The position numbers and the translations under genes were made by a program. The notes under the pieces were generated by a model, which saw nothing but the letters and a program-made list of their open reading frames with translations, had not been told where the DNA came from and did no database searches. From contig MEHQ01000078.1 in assembly GCA_008828725.1 (NCBI GenBank), positions 211,200 to 275,199 on the forward strand: a stretch of 64,000 bases of DNA, written 5' to 3'. Source of the DNA: Saccharina japonica (Eukaryota; Sar; Phaeophyceae; Laminariales; Laminariaceae). Below are positions 34,142 to 46,800 of this stretch, one piece after another; the stretch's first letter is position 1, and every line of letters begins with the position of its first letter.

Positions 34142-36640
34142 ATGGCCTCTCTCGGCCATGAGACGGCGGCCGCTCTTGCCGGCGTTGTGGGCTTGTGCAG
34201 GACGACACAGGAGGATGTGGAAGCCCTGCAGAGGCACGACGAAGCAGCCCTAGCTTTGCTCGACATCAACGACGACGATGCCATGAAGGTGATGGGTGCT
34301 TCCCCCCTTGCCCCTTTCACAGCAGTTGGCGCAGACTACGCGCTGGAAGCGGGGGGCATGCACAATGCGAAGCAGCAACACTCGTATACCTATCCCAACC
34401 GTTTGATGATTTTTGAAAATGTCGCGGTTTTTTCGAGGTTGCCTCCACTGCACTACGTACGAGGAGCGACAGAAAGCGAGATGCCCAAAGACTATTAATA
34501 GATGCCCTATGCCTCATGGATGCTGCCAAGCCTTGGGGGCTGAAAACCCACGTAGTCGTGTCACTACTGCAGTGTGTGCAGTGTGTGCAGTGTGTGCAAA
34601 CGCGGTTGTGGTTTCTTGTCGGCAAGCTGAATCAAATTGTCGCGTTTTTTTTCTTCTCGTTTTCGCGGATTGCCTCGCTCTGGAGTGCACCATCAAGCCG
34701 GCGGTGCGAGCGTACGAGCTGCACCTGCAGCTTTGTCGCCAAGCGACCTGCAATCGTGTCGCTGTTGCGGTGTGTGTGAGTGCAAACGCGCTTATCAGTA
34801 CGGTTTGCTGTCGGCATAAGCAAGCTCAAGCTTTGGCGTTTGCAACGGAATACTGGTTCGAGTGTACAGCAGTATGTGTACCACAGTGTACGAGTATACC
34901 GAACCAAGCGCTCTCTGTTGGCTCCTGTTCCAGGTACAATCTGTCGTACTACTGCTGTTCATCTGTGTTGTTGTAGGATGTCGACGGGTAGAAAGGAAGG
35001 TTTAATGTGAAGAACACACACACACACACACACGTACCAGATATACCTCTCTGTTGCTGTACGACGTAGACTACTGGTACAGCAGTAGACTATGTACTAC
35101 GTACCAGATAAACACTCGTATGATGTGATATGATACCGCATGTACGTTTGATATCATAAGAGTATCGTACTCGTAGTGCCAAGCCGTTGTGGGCGTCTTA
35201 TGTACTGGTACGAGTTGCCCCTGGGATGCCCTATCACCAGTTCCAGTGTCGCCAGTCGTCACCGTGGTCGTACGTATGATACCTGGTAAGAACATGGTAT
35301 CTCGTACGAGCGCTCGCACAGCAACATACGATCGTAGAGTTGCGTTCGGCTTCGACTCTCTGTCTAGTGGCCGGGCTATGATGCTGCTCTCGTTCTCCAA
35401 GACACGAGGGCGCCTCTCTTCAAGCCGGAGGCACATGTTGACGACAAACCAAACGCCGCACCACGCGACCATAGCAGCGCGGGCAGTACAGTAGCTGAAA
35501 AATGCCTCCGATCGCCCGCGAGCGCGAGACAAACCAGCAATAGAAACGGCTGCCAGAATATGAGCGATGCCTGGAATATGATAACTACTCGTGTGTTATT
35601 CAAATTAAACCGTTCTTTCTACCCATCGACATCCATCACACCCAGTGTCCGTGCCGATTCTTCATCCTAGAGAGATACCACAATAGTTCTGTGGTCACAA
35701 AACCACGACACATCAGAGATCATGCGTTGCACTGCAGTAGAGCGTAAAAACCCTCATGACTTGTCTTACAGTAGTATTAATAGTAGAGGTTACTGCTGTA
35801 GACTGCTGCTGCTGCTGTGCGTAAAATGTATTAGCTAGTTTGCCGTCCCGTTGGGCCGCTGGGCCTCCTATTTGATGATATGACAGCTAATAAAAAAAGT
35901 GCAGAGAGGCGTTTTCGTGTGAGGGGACGGTTGACCTCAATCCTCGCTGCTGTGCAGCACCGGCAGGCTGCATAGCAATCGCACTACGTACACGAATACC
36001 GCAACAAATATTTGCAATTTTTACTCGTACGTACTGATGCTGCTGCTGTGTTGCTTCGTTGCTTCCCTGTGTGCTTGTGATAGCTGGTCATGTAGCCTGA
36101 CGCGATATCAAAATCGGTAAGAAACAACGCGCCTTGTCCGTGCGTGTGCCATGGCCATGCCCCGCCCGTTTTACACACAACCAGGCGCTAGCGCCATGGG
36201 TCCGCTGCCTGGAAGCGTGGGCCGGACCCCAAGGGAGTCAACAACCCGACGGGCCGTGGCCGACCATGACCCAGCTGTCCACCGCCATCCTCCCGTCATC
36301 AAACCCGGACCTCCAAACAGGCCGCGCAAGACGCACGCCTCCAACTCCCTCTGAAACCCCTCTCGCCGCCCACAAGGCGCTGACGGTGATCCTTTTCCGA
36401 GTCATGCTGATGGGGTCCGAGGTCCAGGGGTCTGCACACCGTGCTCCGGCTGCAGCGGCATGGGCGGCCTGCCGGGCCTATCTTATTATGCTTTCGCTCC
36501 CTGGAGCTGCGGCATATGGCATCCTGCAGCCTGCCGTGCTGGGTCTGGTGCTGACTAATTTGCGTGCTTGGTGCCGAAGCTCTGCCGTGTACCGCCGTGG
36601 TGGGGCCGCCGCCTCGGCTACGGCGGCGGCGGTGGTGGTG
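34142..36640 (+). CDS. NCAPD3: Condensin II subunit NCAP-D3, N-terminal exons (approximate)
   Basis: The second exon starts at 36185 after an ACAACCAG acceptor. It reads ALAPWVRCLEAWAG, a Pro/Ser linker, then CRAYLIMLSLPGAAAYGILQ and LGLVLTNLRAW, which parallels the human D3 N-terminal segment around AGLYFLLLEVPG..VF.PV…LKKSW (remembered). Its 3' end is unclear: the frame runs into a GTG repeat near 36635 that codes spurious poly-Val, and no consensus donor stands out. The proposed first exon, 34142-34288, opens MASLGHETAAALAGVV, has a balanced acidic composition and ends AAG|GTGATG in phase 0, compatible with exon 2. This start is tentative; an unseen exon could precede it. Confidence 0.45.
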
Positions 36641-36904
36641 GTGGTGGTGGTGGTGGTGGTGGGGGTGGTGATCGCTCTGATATGGCGCACCCTCTCTCTC
36701 CCTAGCGTTGGCTCCTCGACCCGGTGGGGGGCGGGGGCGGGGGGGAAGAGAGAGGTGGTGCTGGTTTTGAGATGGCCGAGGGATTGGATGCTCTTTTTTT
36801 TTCTTACCGGTATGCTTTTGGGCAATTTTTTTAATGCGTTTTTGCCGGCGAATAAGTTGGTACTAATATATTACCAAGTGCCGTTTGCTACGTACGTAGT
36901 CTAG

Positions 36905-37430
36905 TCGTTGTGCTCCCTCTGCGGTGCGGCAACACGGGTAGTGCGAGCGAGCGGCTGTGGGGGTTTGGCGACTGAGGGACAAAAAATGTTTATTGAATTG
37001 ACGCTATCGTAGCTAGAGGGGGTGGGGGGCGTGCGTACGCGCATGCGTGCGGTGTCGGTGGTGGTGGCGGCTGCGGCGGCGGTGGTGGCGGCAGCGAGGC
37101 CATGGGGTAGCTTGGAAGCAGGAGGCGGTCGGTGCGCTTCTCCGAGTTACGTGCGGAGTAGTTTCCTTCAATGAGAACTCTTGCGAGTGGCAGGTTGCGT
37201 TGAGGAAATTGCGTAAGTTAAATGTTTTGATTCGACGTTCCTTCGAGGACGAAAGGGGCGNCATCTAGATCATCACCTATCTGTAGACAGATAGATATAT
37301 CATCATCTGTTGGAGGTGCGCATCCCTCTGTTCTTAGGGTTCCCGCTCCCGAAAAATGAGACTGAGTAAGTAGTTCACGCTCAGTGTAGCGTGTGGTTCT
37401 CAACGGCACACCGAGGGTTTGTTGAGGGGG
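36905..37430. other. Intron with single-base gap
   Basis: Contains GGT-rich text and one ambiguous base at 37261, which abuts a GATC-type repeat fragment (CATCTAGATCATCACC). The N may mark a contig join of unknown true size. Confidence 0.5.
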
Positions 37431-37844
37431 AGGCGGGAGGAGGGAGGGGGAAGAGGCGAACGGTGGCAGCGCGTGGTGGTGCTGGTGGTGAGAGGGGAGG
37501 GTCTTGTGGCGACGTGGAAGCGTGTCTGCGACTGCTGAAGGCGTGCTTGGCTGGTGTGCCGTTGGCTTCTCACCAGGTGAGTTTTGTTGTTGTTGTTGCT
37601 GTTGTTTTTTGTTTTGCTGTAGCTCTTGCTCTATAGCTAATGCTGTTGTTGCTGTTTTTGTTGGGGAAGCTTAGCCCTTTTGGTATTGATTATTGGTAGT
37701 GCACTACTGTACAGGAACCTGAATTTGGCTTTAATTTCTAACGTTTTGTCCACACCTTGGAGATGCTTTCCTAAAACATAGTCGGTCTGGGTCGGCGAAT
37801 ATTCCCGACTGCAGATGGTGCCGGCCCGACTTTGTTGTTGTCGC

Positions 37845-37889
<45 letters not shown>

Positions 37890-40800
37890 CGGGAAAGATG
37901 GTCATAGATCGTCTTAGTAGGTAACGAGGCTGCCGAACGATACTATGGTGCTGTCTGGTCTTGCCTTGTCTTGCATTCGCTGGCCCGGACGGGATTGGAG
38001 CGGGACCGTGCGCTCAATGGTTTTGCGCGGTGTATCGTTATGAGTTTTCGGAGCAAGGCGCTTGTCGCTGCATGGCTGTGGGTGGCGCTCCGCCAATGGG
38101 CGATTGCCGTGGTTACCGTGACTTAACTTTCCACCTGAGGAGCTGCACATTCGTTTTCGGGGATAAACTAATTGGATTTAGTGCGGGATGGCTTTTTATC
38201 AGAGCGCCCCGTGAGAAGCCAAAACAAGCGCTCTTAACTACACATTGCTCTTATCTGTAGTGGGCTATATACGGAGTACCTGGTAAAACTTTTAGTATAT
38301 AGGCGGGATATGCCGATTTGATCGCTCTTAAATCCCGAATGCTCTTATCTTTGGTACACGCTCTAAAAATCGGGGTGCCTACTCTGTAGCAAACTTTTTC
38401 TTTAGGGTACACAACACCAGCTGCCGACAAAGACTCAAGTATAACTACGTATGTATCAAAAACAAAATGTCGATTGGGCCGCATGTTGTAACCGCTAACT
38501 TAGACTATACCTGATTGGCCCGCCCGCCGTCCGTGTAACCGTCAACTTTTTGTGATCGCACAAGGCGGCGCATCTCCCCCTGTATATGTCCCCACCCGCG
38601 CTGACGTTACCGTGCGTTTTTTTTGTTTTTTTTTTCTTGTTCAGGACTTGACCGTTAAGCTGAGCGAGGTGCTCGTCGCCATAGCCATTGTGGCGACCGT
38701 TGAGGGCTCCCCCGCGCTGACCGACCTCGCCTCTTCGACGATGGTTGAGCTGGTCACGGGCCCGTCCGGATACAATGAGACCACGCATGGCGCAGCGCTG
38801 CAGGCGCTTATGCCGGTCCTGCTCATGTCCGCCGGAAAAGCGGACGTGCCTCCGAGGTCAGTCGTGCGGTCGGTATCTGCCACGGGGTGTAGGCGGTTGG
38901 TTCGTTGGTTCGTTGGCGCCGGCTTATTGGTCGACGAAGCAAGGGTGATCCGTCGGTAATGTTGCGTTGTCGGTGTCACCCTATCTCTGTTGTTGCTGTT
39001 TATTTTGTTGTTTTATCGTTTCTTGCTTTCGTTATTTTTCGTCGCGTTACCCGTTTTGTTTTCACGCGGCGCTTGTTTTGTTTTGCTTTTAGCAGTATGT
39101 ATTTATGTTTTTTTCTGGCGATCGCGTTTTATTTTTGTTCGTTGCTTTCTCCCCCTTCCTCGACAGGAACAAGGACTGCCTCAAAGCGCACGACATCGCC
39201 TTCGAGATCGCCAAAATGATCGCCATCGCCCTCAGGAACGCCTCCAAAAAACGCCTTGAAAACCGGGGATCCATCCCGAGCAACGCCGGAAGCGTAAACA
39301 ATTCCGAGGCGGAACAAAATGCTGGGTCCATTCCGGCCCCTTCCACCAGCTCAGTTTCCGCGGGAGGGGGTGGTACTAGTCAATCCCCTACCGGGGATGG
39401 CTCGAGCGCGTCCCCTGCCTCGGAGGGCGGATCGGCTGGCCCGGACAACGGCGCGAAGGCGCCTGTGGTGGCCACTGACCAATCGCAGGATAAGCCCAGG
39501 CCGGTGTTGACCATGGTGCAGCACCTTTGTGTGTCGGCTCCCGAGCGTGCGGAAGGGCGGGCCAAGGTGGCCGGAGGTTTGAAGGGGCTGCTGCCCGAGC
39601 TGGAGGAGTCGGACCGCGCGCGCTTTGTCAAATTTCTGGTCAAGGTGCGTGATTCTGGTGGATTTATAATACAGCACTTACAAAGGTCGGCAGGGTATCA
39701 GCACCATTCCTCAGGACTCATTGTCAATGGCTTGCCAGTACCAGACTTTTTTGGGAGGACCCGGTATCTGGGGGGCTGAAATGTCTGAGTCCCACCAGTC
39801 TTCAGGGTACCTGGGGGGCTGAAATGTCCGGGTCCCGCCAGTCCCCAGGGTACCTGGGGGGCCAAAAGGACAGAAAGGTCTACATCTAACGTTAAGGTTC
39901 GCTGTGGCAAATATAGTAGCTCCTTTGCTCTTCTCACTTGCTTCCACGCTTTGGGGATAAAACTACGTCCACCTACGTATTACGGGGAACCATAGTAAAG
40001 AGGACCTAATATTGTTGGTAAAAATAGATAAATATGTACGTAGGTTTTCCTTTGTCATGGAGGTCTTATTTACTATGATTCCCCGTACTAGTGTTACATA
40101 CCGTATGCATCCCCAAACAGATTATCGGAGTTGTACCATCGTAGCGTCGAACAGAAAGACGGTCGATTCCTTCACGCCACCAGCAGTCGGAATGTTTCGC
40201 GAGGAGGTCGAGTTTGCACTACCGGGTACGATGCAACTTTCGTCGTGCGCTGCCACCCAGTAGATGCACAGATGTGCCCATGTGGCAAAGCCATAGAGAG
40301 TAGAATTCACATAGTGGGAGAATGTGAAAGGTATAAGGAGGAAAGGGATGTGCTAGAGGAGGAGATGAGGAAAATAGACGAGTGTGACATAGAGCAGTTT
40401 GGTACACTAAATAGTAGCGAGAAAACGATCGCTATATTAGGAGATAGATGGTGGCCACAGGCGGCGAAACAGGAAGGGGATAAGACTAGGCAAAAAGTTC
40501 TTTGTAATATAGGAACAGCGTAATGACGCGCCAAGTGTTGAGGTGTCTCTATTAGGAGTAGGAACGGTGCTCCGTCTCGAAAGGGATGCGTGGTCAATGG
40601 TCAAATGACTAAGGCAAGCAACAAATGATACGCCCCCCCCCCCCCCCCCGTCTATACTACATTGCGGCCATATCAACACACCCGTAGTCACTTTTCCCAG
40701 GGCTCCTCACGATAGGCGCCAGTTCCTGCTCGTCGACGCAAACCCTACTCCCTTGCTCACTTCCGCGCGTGGTCTCCTTCCCCTGCTTTTTTCACCCCCC

Positions 40801-43800
40801 CCCCCCCCACTTTTTGTCACCCCGCCCTCCTTTTTTTTCAGCCGCCCCCCCGCCCCCCAGCCTTTTTTTTGTCACCCCCCCCCTCCACCGTTTTTTTGCC
40901 GGTGCCAGCTATCTCGGAGCGCGCGTATCACACACCGCTGCGTCGCAGTCGAGCTATCTGCTCGCCTTCTCACGGAGACGTGGCCTTGGCTCAGCAGCGG
41001 TGGCGACGTCGGGGGCGTGGAAGGAGGGCAACCGCCCGCCTCCTCTTCGAGCGGACCCGGGGCTGTCGAGGCTTCATCCCCTGGTTTTGGGGACGGAGGC
41101 GGTATGGCGATGTTGGGCCTGGTCGTGGCGCGGGCGGGTGACAGAGCTCCCACCGTCAGGTGAGGGCTTAAAAAAAACAAAATTGGGACAATTCTTGATT
41201 TGATGTTTCATATATTTTTGTTTTCAGTTTTTTTGGCGGTTGAATTCTTTGTACTCCGCTCTGCTCCGCGTGAGAAGATTGTCGGATTTTTCGAGAGCTC
41301 AGAATGTGCCACACGCAGGGAAATTGGTTTGTCTAGTACATCTTTTTTAGCGTAACGGTAGTGTTTTACGTTACGTCTTGGCCCAGCTTCGACACAATGC
41401 TTGATAGTCCACACCTAATAAGAAACAGGAAAATCCGTTCCGGGCTGGATTTCTTATCTGGTACGTCGTTTTTAACGCGGCGATATAGCGTGACTCATAT
41501 GAATGTACCGGTAACGTGATATCGCGGCTCGCCTGCGCCAGGTCGAAGGCCGCATCGACTCTGGCGGATGTCCTGTCGGGGGTGCAGGGAGGACAGGCCG
41601 GCTACACGGGGCTGGCTTTGCGGAAGGCGGTTATCGACCTGTGCGGGTGGGGCGGGGCTGCGGGTGATAGCGGCGGCGGCGGCGGTGGGCAAGCAGGTCC
41701 TTTGCTGGAGGTTGTCCGCAGCCGGGTGCAGGTGATGATTTGGTAGTGTTGGTGGTAGTGGTGGTGTCCGTGGCATTGGATGTGGTGGTGGTGGTGGTGG
41801 TGGTTGGATGGGTGTTGGTCGTACGGAGGGGTTTCTCCGTAATATTTTGCATGTCGTGCGCGGACTTAGTCTCTGGGTTGGCTACTACGTCGCTGTACGG
41901 TTGAGCGCATGACACGCCCATGCGCAGTACATAGTGTTGTTGCTGGTTCGGTGCTAGTGGGGGGAGGGTTGATTGTAGGTAGAGTGTCGGTGGTGGTTTC
42001 GGTGATTAGTGGGGTGGTGGTCGTGGTGGTTGGGTGGTGGTTTTGTCTTTCTTCTTCGCGGTTGATGTCGACAAGCCCGGGAAAGAGTCCACGTCACAAC
42101 GGTCATCTTTTTTTTTAACCGCCACGGGCCCACCGCTTGTTCCAACGGCTACATTACAGGACGAAAAGGCTAGCGTGAGAAAGAACGCCGTTCCCGCCCT
42201 CGAGGCTCTTCTTGGGTTTTCTCCGGCGTTTAGCGGCGTTGCGGTTGAGGGTGTGCGGGGAGGCGCGACGTCGGCACATGCGGCGGAACTGTCGCTGCTT
42301 CAGGAGAGGTGTAACGACGTTTCTCTCTCCACGCGGAAGGTGAGGTTGTGAGGTTCCACCGACACATCGCTAGCACGTCGTATTGGTATCTCTTTGTCGC
42401 TCTCTATATCATGAGGGATGTAAAGTTTGTTGGTATCATTACAGCATGTTTCGTTAGCCTGTACATACCAGGTATATAGTGGAACACGCGCGACTGACCT
42501 CTCGCCCTGCCAGCTGGCGAAATTGAATTCAAGTGTCGATCTTTGATCTTCCATTTCTCGAATTCACAGATATGCTCCGCTATCGTCCTTTGTGTGTCCC
42601 TCCCCTTCCCCCTCCTCTTCCTCACCCCCTCTATGGCCATACGACTACGGCCTTGCATTACGTTAGTACACCCCCCCTCCCGCTCCGTCTCGAAAGGGAT
42701 GCGTCAATGGTCAAATGACTAAGGCAATCACCAAACGAGTACGCCCCCCCTATACGACTACGGCCATGCATGAAAATGAAGTACACCCGCACCCCGCTCC
42801 TCCCTCCTTGTTCTCCTCCTCCTCTTACTCTCCCTTCTACCCCCCCCCTAAACAGCCCCCCCCCCCCTCTTCCTTCCCCTTCCCGCGTCGTTTGCACGCC
42901 ATCATCGCGACATTTGGGAATGTTAATGTTGTTGCTGCCGTCGTTGTCTCAGGCCGCCATGACCGCGCTGTCTTCGCTGCTGATGACGAGACCCGGAGAC
43001 GATTACCTGCAGGCCGCTTGGGTAGCCGCGGTTCTGCCGCTCGCCAGTGACCCGGAGCAGACATGCCAGGTGAGGTTTACATCTCGTGTCGAGGCAGCAG
43101 CGGCGGCAATGGTGCTGGTCAAGACCTTTCCTTTTTTTGTTGTTCTTGTGTTTCCGTAAGTTTTTGTTTTTCAATTGTACATATTACCCGGTATGTGTTA
43201 TGTTTTTAGTAGTAGCTTCGGTGCGCTAGTACGTCGCCAACAACTTTTGAAAGTCGGCGATATATTACTTGTCAGACACTCAACTCAACTAACAACTAAG
43301 TCGGCGAATTATCGTCAGCCACCTCCAACACACAGATAACTAAAATTCAAAATACCCATCCAACTAATAACTAGTCGGTGACGACTTATACTCAGTCAAC
43401 TCAACTCACACCCCTAAATTTTACCCTTCATTATTTTGCAGAACCGCCTGGTGGAAATCGTCCGGACCGTCCTGCTGGACCGAGTTGTCGACTGGCACCG
43501 GGCGGAGATTGGGTTGGGGAAGGCTAAAGGTGGTCGTCCTGCCAGGGGCGAGGCTGGCTCCAGCTCGAGCGAAGGTGCTGATAGGGTTTCCAGTGTTTGG
43601 TCGCTTTTAGCGAAGGCGGGGCAAGGGGATGCCCACAAGTGTCTCAAGAAGGTGGGTGTGAATTTTGCAATTGGTGGGTTTGGCTGGCGCGGTATGGTTA
43701 GTTGGTTGGACTGATTAGTTGGTTTGACTGATTAGTTGGTTGGACGAATTACTTGGTTGGACGGATTACTTGGTTTGACTGATTACTTGGTTGGTCTGAT

Positions 43801-46800
43801 TAGTTGGTTTGCTGATGGACTGATTTGTCCGTTGGTTGGTTGGTTTAGTGGGCCGGCCGATTGGTTTGTTGGCTTCATGGGTTGGCTTCCACAGTGGTTC
43901 GGTTGTTGACCGTTTCGAATGGCTGATTCGTTAATTGGTTGATATATTGATTGGTCGCTTGATCGGTCGAAGACAGCTCCCGCCAATCAGGAATGGCAGA
44001 AGTGCTGACTATGAGTCGGTGACTAGTTATTAGCTGACATTAGTTGGCTAGGTATGTACGTTAGTTGTGTACAACAATTTGCGGAATTCTGCGTTTTTGT
44101 GTATCGCATTTATTAGTAGTTTTTTGTTGCTATTACGGGGGACTCTAGTAAATAGGACCTAGGGTACACACAAACCCCCACATATTTTCCTATTTTTACC
44201 ATAGTAAATTGGTCCTATTTACCACGGTCCTCCGTAATAGGATATACGAAAAAAAAAGTGAGTTAGTTGGCTCATTTCGCCATACCCAACTAATCCAACT
44301 AATAACTAGCCGTGAAGTCCAGGCAACTCGCAGCCCTAGCATGTGCAGAGGAGCGAAACCGTGCAAGCGATCGTACCAGACACCGTTGTTGTTGTCGCTG
44401 CTCTGAGTGTTGCGCCTGTAGTACCGATGTGGTGGTAATCATGGCAACTGTAGTATAGCAGTGCGCACTATGTAGACGTCCAATCCCCCCCCCCCCCCCC
44501 ACATGTGTTGCAGTGCCCACAAAAAAAACACGATTTTATCAAATCTCTTGACAAAGAGATACTGGAACCACGTCTACCCCAGTTGTTTTTTCCTGTAGAA
44601 CTTTTCGTAATTCTGCCCTAGCTCTGAACTTTCCCATTAATACAAAACTTGGCAAGGCAGATATAAGCTTCTTGGTACACTCCCGTCAGTGTGCCGAAGC
44701 GGCAGCAGATTCCGTGGCCTCCTTCGATGCGGACCTCGTCGTTGAAGTTTGAAAATGTGGTTCCAGTCGCTTGAATATGCGGTTTCTTGTACTGTATTCA
44801 AGTATTTTTTTTCCTGCTGCAAAACGAGCACGAGGTACTTGAAAAAAAAAATCTGCTGTAGAACGAGCACGAGCTCGTTCTACGGCAGGTCCCACCCCCC
44901 CCCCCCCCGATCGGCCTTCCCAAGCTATCGAAACCCTTGCACTTCAGAAGGATTCATATTTTAACGCAGGCCCGGTGCTGGCCTTTCTGCAAATTATCTT
45001 GGTTTTAAATTTGGTATTAATGTACTACCACGCATATCCCTCCCCCCTCCCCGCGCTTCTGTCGGCCATTCCAGGCTATCGCAACCCTCATGCTCCAAAA
45101 AGACCCGGCGTATAAGGCGAGGCCCCTGCTGAACGCTCTAAGGTCGGCCGCGGTGGTGGCGCTCCCCCCCAAAGCTCCGGGTGGCCAGGGGGAAGAACAG
45201 GAGGAGTTAGAGATGGACGAGGCGGTAAGATTTTGTGGGGGGGGGGGGGGGGGGGGGGGGGGGTTGGGAGATGTGGAGGCGGGGCGGAGAGGGGTGGGGG
45301 GTGATGTGATGGTGCATAACCCCTTTAGTAGTGCGACCCCTTTTATTACAAACTACTTGGAATTAGTGTATGATTATTTTTTGCAGGAGTACAACAGTTA
45401 AGGTGTGCTTGTGGTTTTTGTGAAGAACTGGATATTTTGCAGGGTTCGTGTTTAAAAAAAACAACGCTGGCTTGCTCGCTTGTTCGCTTGCTCGCCTACT
45501 TGCTTGCCTGCTTGCTTGCCGGCCTGCGTTGATTCCCGCGATCGGTCAAGCTTTTGTGACTGACGGTTTCGTTTTCCCCGTTGCCGGTTTTCCGCTCGGT
45601 GTGTTTGGCGTTTTTTTTCAGGGGGGTTGGGACGCAGAAGACCTTCGGCTGCTCTCGCTGGCGCAGGACCTACCGCGTGCATTCCTAACGACAATTCGGA
45701 GGGGAACGTGGGCACTTCTGGAGGCCTTCCTTGACCGGGCACCATCCCCCGGTGGCGGGTGAGAAAAAAAAACGTATACGAATATTAAATGAAAACGGAT
45801 GTATATGGATCTCTATTTCTAATTTATTGAATTTGAGCAATAAAAACTCACTTGCTCTGTAGTTCTGCTCCTCGTTTTTTAATTCCTTTTTTGTTTTCCC
45901 CTCGTTAGAACCTGCCCTTGCTAATAGTTCGTTCGTGTTCTTGTTTCGTTCTTTAAGTCTGTTCTTGCTCTTGTTCGTGCTCTTTTTTTGTTCAAATAGT
46001 GTTTTTGTTTTTTCATGTTCATGCTCTCTTGCTTGTTTGTTTTTGGTCTTGTTCTTGTTCGTGTTTTCGTGTTTTGTTTTTGTCGTTTATCGATCGATCG
46101 ATCGATCGACCGCGACGGCATCTGCAGGGCGGCGAAAAAGGATTGCCCCGACATGGACCCGATGTTCGTGGTGCGGTGCTGGAACCGAGTCAGGGGACAC
46201 ATCTTGCGTGAAGCTCTCCCGGAGGAGAGCGGCGGTGGCGGTGGTGAGCACACGGTCTCGTGTCGGGACAATCGAGAGGGCCCTTACCGTATCATAGCAT
46301 ACTACTACTCTGTCGGGGTAGCGGGGTCAGCCCTTACCGCATCATAGCATACTACTGCTTTGTCGCCTAAAAATAAAGCCCTATGTATTTTGATCACATA
46401 TCAATGAATAAACCAGGGATGCGTATTTCCCGACCTGGAACCCAATTTTTTCCGAGAAACAGCCTTTTTTCCGCTTCTCCCAGAAATTTCCCCCCTTTCC
46501 TCTCATTCCAGAAAAAAAGGCGTCTTTTTTTTGGGGGGGGGAGGGGAGGCAAAAAATATAATCCCCGGGGCGCCCTCGCTTGCCATAACTTCCAAACCAA
46601 TCTACAAGTAGTTGCGGTGTTCTGTTACCCTGCAAAACGTCACGTGTGTACCAACATAATGGGCAGCGAAAAAAAAAATCGAAAAAAATCGGGGGTTTCC
46701 ATTCTATATGAAGCCGCTATGATTCTCCGGGATAGGGGACGTGCAGAATTCCCTCTGAAAAAAAAATTACCTTGAGCTCCACATATTGATTTCGGGTAGT

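Noticed and set aside
34054..34320. Minus-strand Ala/Ser-rich frame as a transit-peptide exon of the BioD-like gene
   Set aside because: It lies opposite the better plus-strand frame and looks like its shadow; the GTAAGT near 34028 keeps an upstream exon possible but unproven.
36600..36904. Extension of NCAPD3 exon 2 through the Val-rich frame
   Set aside because: The poly-Val comes from a GTG repeat and the rest (WMLFFFLTG…) does not resemble condensin D3; the real donor is somewhere before it.
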